Shown piece after piece: positions 5,670 through 9,258 of a stretch of 9,258 nt of DNA. A program made the translations under genes and the position numbers. Source of the stretch: an uncultured Desulfurellaceae bacterium (GTDB lineage: Bacteria; Campylobacterota_A; Desulfurellia; Desulfurellales; Hippeaceae). Numbering within the stretch: the first letter of the stretch is position 1; each line of letters starts with the position of its first letter. Below the pieces are notes generated by a model. That model searched no databases, was not told the origin of the DNA, and saw only the letters and a list, made by a program, of their open reading frames with translations. The DNA lies in the NCBI GenBank assembly GCA_913056505.1, contig CAJXLZ010000031.1:1-9258 (forward strand), read 5' to 3'.

Positions 5670-7451
5670 CTATATTAACTTTAAATCTCTTAACTTGATA
5701 TATATGGCTTTAGCTTTCTTTGCGGCATTACTGCTTGTCTGACCATGTTTTAAAAAAACAACTACGACAATTTTAGGATCTTTTTTTGGGGCAAATGAGG
5801 CAAACCAGGCATGGGGGGTATATTTTAAGAGCTGTTTTTTGGTAAGTTTTTTCTCCTTGTATTCTTGTCTGAATTTCTTGTATACACTACTTGGCACAAC
5901 TTGACTTGTTCCTGTTTTACCGCATATATTCACTCCTTCAACCTTAGCAGACGAAGCTGTACCATATTCGCCATTAACAACAAGCCATAATGCATTTTTT
6001 ATATCGCTGTAGTATCTGCTTTTAAAAAAGTATGATATTTTTTTTGCACCATTAATTAAATGGGGTCTGTAGCCTATACCGTTATTGGCTATGATGGAAA
6101 AAGCAACAGCAACTTGCAACGGACTTACTGTAAAAAACCCCTGCCCTATTGATGTAATTATAGTATCACCCAAATACCAGTCCTGCCTTAAGTGCTTATA
6201 TTTCCACAGCGGCGATGGAAGATTACCTCCTTTATCATTATAAAAAAGTTTCGGCTTAATGCCAAAACCAAATTGCATTAAATTTGTATCTATACTTTTT
6301 ATGCCGAGTTTTATGCCGACTTGATAGAAAAAAACATCCGATGAGCTTTCTAATGCACGCTCTAATTTTATTTTCCCGAACCCGCCGTATTTCCAGTCTC
6401 TGTATATATTTTTTCCTATTTTTATGCTGTATGGACAATCCAGCACACTGCTTGGGGTTATTACCTTTTCTTTTAGAGCAGACAGAGCAATAAAGGGCTT
6501 TATCAATGAACCGGGGGGATAAACACCCTGAGTCGCAATATCAAATAAACCTTTCTTAGATTTGAGATCTTTCCACTTTTTTTTACTCATCCCTTTCACG
6601 AAATCATTTGGATTAAAAGATGGCTTGCTAACCATACCAACTATGCTTCCATCTGTTCTCATAACAATAATAGATCCTTCATAGTTTCCCATCAACTTAT
6701 ATAAAAAGGTCTGCAATTTATCATTTATAGTGAGCACGATATTATCACCCTTTTTAGGTGGCGTTTCAGATAATAGTTTAACCTTGCTGCCATCAGCATT
6801 CACTTCTATCTCCTTAAATCCCATTTTGCCCATTAAAACGCTATTATATTTTTTTTCGATACCGCTTTTGCCTATTAGTTCACCCGGCGCATAAAAAGGC
6901 ATATCCTGCAGATCCTTTTTAGTAATTTTGCTGATATATCCTGTTATATGCGCATACTTTTCAGCATCGTGGGGATAAATACGCTTAGGCGAAACTTCAA
7001 CGGAGACATCTGGAAGTTTAGTTTTGTTGGACAAAAGAGTAAATACCTGTTTTCTATTTATATCCGGTTCTAAAAGGAAGGTAGAATAGACTCTGTGTGA
7101 TAGTATATTTTTCTTTATCTGCTTTATATTAATATGTAGTATATATGATAGCATTTTTAACTCTGAGTAATCTATTTTTTTGTTTCTTGTATAATACAAA
7201 GAAAAGGTGGGAATATTCTTGGCATAAATTACACCATCTGATGTCTTTATGATACCCCTTGGGGGGAATACTTTAATTAATCTTATTGAGTTTCTTTTTG
7301 AAATATTACTAAAATATCTGTATTTTACAATTTGAAGATATGCTAACCTTGCTATTATAATTAGAATAGTGATAATTATAAAGGTTTTTAGGTACAATAC
7401 GCTAGAATTAAAATTTCTAATTCCAAAAATATAATCATCTTTTTTTGGCAT
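5670..7451 (-). CDS. mrdA: Penicillin-binding protein 2 (elongation-specific peptidoglycan D,D-transpeptidase)
   Basis: PBP2 cross-links new peptidoglycan in the lateral wall as part of the elongasome, with its catalytic domain in the periplasm. The 593 residues are close to the usual 600-650. A short cytoplasmic N-terminus leads to one membrane anchor (about 21-43). The dimerisation/pedestal domain includes PPRGIIKTSDGVIYAKN (63-79) and PGELIGKSGIEKKYN (189-203). The transpeptidase domain carries all three active-site motifs: S315-L-I-K318 after GVYPPG, S370-S-D372 (the SxD form usual in PBP2 rather than SxN), and K512-T-G-T515. HAWFASFAP (547-555) is also characteristic. The ATG at 7451 lies inside mreD (17-base overlap). 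No clear Shine-Dalgarno is visible, so translation is probably coupled to mreD. It is the last gene of the minus-strand operon; rodA, its glycosyltransferase partner, is not next to it. Confidence 0.95.
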   Translation of the reverse strand: MPKKDDYIFGIRNFNSSVLYLKTFIIITILIIIARLAYLQIVKYRYFSNISKRNSIRLIKVFPPRGIIKTSDGVIYAKNIPTFSLYYTRNKKIDYSELKMLSYILHINIKQIKKNILSHRVYSTFLLEPDINRKQVFTLLSNKTKLPDVSVEVSPKRIYPHDAEKYAHITGYISKITKKDLQDMPFYAPGELIGKSGIEKKYNSVLMGKMGFKEIEVNADGSKVKLLSETPPKKGDNIVLTINDKLQTFLYKLMGNYEGSIIVMRTDGSIVGMVSKPSFNPNDFVKGMSKKKWKDLKSKKGLFDIATQGVYPPGSLIKPFIALSALKEKVITPSSVLDCPYSIKIGKNIYRDWKYGGFGKIKLERALESSSDVFFYQVGIKLGIKSIDTNLMQFGFGIKPKLFYNDKGGNLPSPLWKYKHLRQDWYLGDTIITSIGQGFFTVSPLQVAVAFSIIANNGIGYRPHLINGAKKISYFFKSRYYSDIKNALWLVVNGEYGTASSAKVEGVNICGKTGTSQVVPSSVYKKFRQEYKEKKLTKKQLLKYTPHAWFASFAPKKDPKIVVVVFLKHGQTSSNAAKKAKAIYIKLRDLKLI

Positions 7452-7890
7452 TTTTATTAACCATTTTATACATCTTTAAAATAAGTAGATATATATTATA
7501 AAATAGCATAAAAGCCAAAACAAGAAATGCAATCTCAAACACGGAAACTGTATACACGCTAATAAAATATACCCCAAATATTAACAAAGAAAGAGTAATA
7601 ATAACACCATGAGTTATATTAAACTTATGTCTTATATAATTAAAGAAAAACACTATCAGAGGAAAAAGAAATGTGAGATAAAATGTATGATTTAACAAAA
7701 TTATATCCGATAAAAACCCCAATGCGGCAGCCAATAAAATACCATCTTTCTCCGAAGCTACAGCACTATACCCTAATGAGCCAATCGCAAATAGAATCAC
7801 TAAAGTATCTGAAAATATAACAATAAAATTTATCATTTCTGCACATACTACGCTAAATGTGAAAAGAAATATTATATCTATGACAATCAT
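7435..7890 (-). CDS. mreD: Rod shape-determining protein MreD
   Basis: MreD is a small integral membrane protein that joins MreC and MreB to PBP2 and RodA in the elongasome. The call rests on position (between mreC and mrdA), size (151 residues from this start), several hydrophobic membrane segments and the motif GFLSDIILLNH, which corresponds to the conserved Gly-Phe...Asp of the family. Roughly five membrane helices can be read from the alternating hydrophobic runs, and the C-terminus is basic (KMYKMVNKNAKKR). Two starts are possible. The ATG at 7908 gives six more residues (MQKETA) and overlaps mreC by 22 bases with no ribosome site. The ATG at 7890 forms an ATGA overlap with the mreC stop and has AAGAGA 5 bases upstream, so I chose it. 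Sequence conservation in this family is low, so context carries much of the weight. Confidence 0.85.
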   Translation of the reverse strand: MIVIDIIFLFTFSVVCAEMINFIVIFSDTLVILFAIGSLGYSAVASEKDGILLAAALGFLSDIILLNHTFYLTFLFPLIVFFFNYIRHKFNITHGVIITLSLLIFGVYFISVYTVSVFEIAFLVLAFMLFYNIYLLILKMYKMVNKNAKKR

Positions 7891-8663
7891 TGCTGTCTCT
7901 TTTTGCATAACACATAGATATTGTAATCATTAAAAAAACTTCTATCTATGCTGATTTTTGCTATTTTGTAATAATCTTTGTTTATAATGCTCTTCACCTT
8001 ACCTATTTCTATACCGGCTGGATATTTCCCGAAGACGCCAGATGTATATACACCATCTTTAGCGTTTATTTTGGACTCAGAATCAAAAAATTTTACTATA
8101 CCTCCATATTTCGATCCCATAAAAAATGCTCTATATCTACTGTCTTTATGCTCTATATACACATCGGCTAAAAAATCACTATTAAAAACAGTTTTAACAT
8201 CATATCCGTTTCCATCTTTTTTGTTCACAACACCTATTAATTTTAGTTTTCTTGACAAAACCACACAACTATTTCTTGCTAAATCAAGTCTTTTATCGGT
8301 CACTATATATAGTTTATCTATTAAAAAATTCGCTTTTAAACCAAACCGTCCCAATATTAGATGCAATGAAGCATAATTATCCAAACTGTGGTTATTTTTA
8401 CAAGATGATTGTAGGAGATGATTTTTTATTTCAAGATTTGCTATATGATTATTTAAAAGTCTGTTTTCCTGTTCTGTATTAACAAGCAGTATATAATCAT
8501 TGCTTAGTTCCTTTAGTCTATTTACAACAGTATATATAGGCTTTTCTATAAAAACAGCAACATTAATGGTAAAAGTGTGAATGCCATACAAAAAAGGCTC
8601 ATATATATGTGAAAATAGAGTTAAAAAAAAAGACAAAATAAGAGATGCAAGCAAATATTTCAT
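7887..8663 (-). CDS. mreC: Rod shape-determining protein MreC
   Basis: MreC is a bitopic inner-membrane protein whose periplasmic part polymerises and activates PBP2, linking it to MreB filaments. The 258 residues are within the family range. The N-terminus has a very short cytoplasmic tail and one membrane anchor (about 4-20). A predicted helix or coiled coil rich in Asn, Leu and Glu follows at about 60-86. The beta-rich MreC domain (about 110-250) includes SCVVLSRKLKLIGVV (132-146), then YGGIVKFFDSESKINAKDGV (186-205) and YTSGVFGKYPAGIEIGKVKSI (206-226), matching the family pattern TSG-x-x-G-x-[FY]-P-x-G-I-x-[IV]-G-x-V. The start at 8663 lies 5 bases after the mreB stop. A weak GGAA sits 8 bases before it, inside the end of mreB. 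It overlaps mreD by four bases, or 22 if the longer mreD start is used. Confidence 0.93.
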   Translation of the reverse strand: MKYLLASLILSFFLTLFSHIYEPFLYGIHTFTINVAVFIEKPIYTVVNRLKELSNDYILLVNTEQENRLLNNHIANLEIKNHLLQSSCKNNHSLDNYASLHLILGRFGLKANFLIDKLYIVTDKRLDLARNSCVVLSRKLKLIGVVNKKDGNGYDVKTVFNSDFLADVYIEHKDSRYRAFFMGSKYGGIVKFFDSESKINAKDGVYTSGVFGKYPAGIEIGKVKSIINKDYYKIAKISIDRSFFNDYNIYVLCKKRQQ

Positions 8664-8668
8664 AAAGG

Positions 8669-9258
8669 CTATTCCATCGTTACCTCACTTAATAAATCGA
8701 TATTATCTAAAATCATGCCTACACCCCTAACAACGGCAAATAGAGCATCTTCATAAACAACAACAGGCAAACCTGTCTCTTTTTTTAATAGCTGATCTAG
8801 CCCTCTAATCAACGAACCTCCGCCAGTCAGCATAATTCCACTGCCAACAATATCGCTTGCAAGTTCTGGAGGAGTCTGCTCAAGCGCATCTTTAACAGAT
8901 GCCACTATAATATTTATAGGATCTTTAAGCGCTTCCCTAATCTCTTCAGTAGATATATCTATGGAAGTGGGTACGCCTGTTATTAGATCAATACCTTTTA
9001 TTGCTATATTTGCCTGCTCCATTTCTTCAGCAGAATATACATTCCCATATTCTATTTTGATTTTCTCTGCGGTGCCCTCGCCTATTAGCACACTGTATTT
9101 TTTCTTTATATATCCTGCTATGGAAGCATCCATTTTATTACCGCCGACTCTAACAGAAACACTGTGCACAATGCCCCCTAAAGATATAATGGCAACTTCT
9201 GTAGTGCCGCCGCCTATATCAACAACCATACTTCCAACAGCATCCTGGACAGGCAGCC
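8669..9258 (-). CDS. mreB: Rod shape-determining actin-like protein MreB (C-terminal part; gene runs off the window)
   Basis: MreB forms membrane-bound actin-like filaments that orient the elongasome around the cell. Only the C-terminal 196 or so codons are in the window. The frame stays open to the right edge through LPVQDAVGS, which is the normal MreB sequence before the second phosphate-binding motif, so the ATG at 9229 is an internal Met and not the start. Visible signatures are VVDIGGGTTEVA (about 9191-9226), VRVGGNKMD, the IGEGTAEKIK helix, LEQTPPELASDI, and the adenosine motif LTGGGSLIRG (starting near 8830). The family norm is about 340-350 residues, so roughly 150 residues lie beyond the window. 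It is followed by mreC after 5 bases. The operon promoter must be outside the window. Confidence 0.97.
   Translation of the reverse strand, partial: LPVQDAVGSMVVDIGGGTTEVAIISLGGIVHSVSVRVGGNKMDASIAGYIKKKYSVLIGEGTAEKIKIEYGNVYSAEEMEQANIAIKGIDLITGVPTSIDISTEEIREALKDPINIIVASVKDALEQTPPELASDIVGSGIMLTGGGSLIRGLDQLLKKETGLPVVVYEDALFAVVRGVGMILDNIDLLSEVTME

Noticed and set aside
5659..5673. Bidirectional terminator between pilC and mrdA
   Set aside because: The palindrome has only five pairs, is nearly all A-T and lacks a T-run on either strand.
7978..8376. 132-codon open frame on the plus strand
   Set aside because: It is antisense to mreC, which has clear family motifs. The translated product has no recognisable features.
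9227..9229. ATG at 9229 as the start of mreB
   Set aside because: The same frame continues to the window edge with LPVQDAVGS, the expected MreB residues before the phosphate-2 motif. The true start is outside the window.

Overview
The window is AT-rich and gene-dense, and comes from a diderm (Gram-negative type) bacterium. It carries two head-to-head (convergent) housekeeping operons separated by only 7 bases, plus one repeat-rich non-coding stretch at the left end. The combination of a PilB/PilT/PilC type IV pilus motor set, a rod-shape (MreBCD/PBP2) operon, low GC and aroE next to pilB fits a low-GC relative of the former Deltaproteobacteria, Desulfurellales or Deferribacterota. This placement is an inference from gene content and I cannot narrow it from the sequence alone.

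Bases 1-393 hold no convincing gene. They contain an 11-bp direct repeat, a perfect 11-bp inverted repeat, a mosaic of overlapping hairpins bounded by TGTCATTCC/GGAATGACA, and an imperfect palindrome ending in TTTTTCAACAGCC. A good sigma70-like promoter (TTGAAA, 17 bases, TATATT) follows at 355-383, only about 10 bases before the best tsaE start.

Bases 394-5662 (plus strand) read tsaE, aroE, pilB, pilT, pilC with overlaps or short gaps, so they look like one transcription unit. TsaE is the ATPase partner of tRNA threonylcarbamoyl-adenosine synthesis. AroE is shikimate dehydrogenase. PilB extends the type IV pilus, PilT retracts it, and PilC is the inner-membrane platform that both motors act on. 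No pilin, PilM-N-O-P, secretin or PilD gene is in the window.

Bases 5670-9258 (minus strand) read mreB (cut by the window edge), mreC, mreD and mrdA (PBP2), again tightly packed. Together these encode the elongasome core: the MreB actin-like filament, the MreC/MreD membrane linkers and the PBP2 transpeptidase. rodA, which often follows mrdA, is absent; the pilus operon converges on mrdA instead.

I see no previously undescribed system. The points most worth checking are an altered Walker A motif in TsaE (Ala in place of the invariant Gly before Lys), the near-leaderless tsaE start, the repeat mosaic upstream, and the degraded c-di-GMP-type motifs at the PilB N-terminus.
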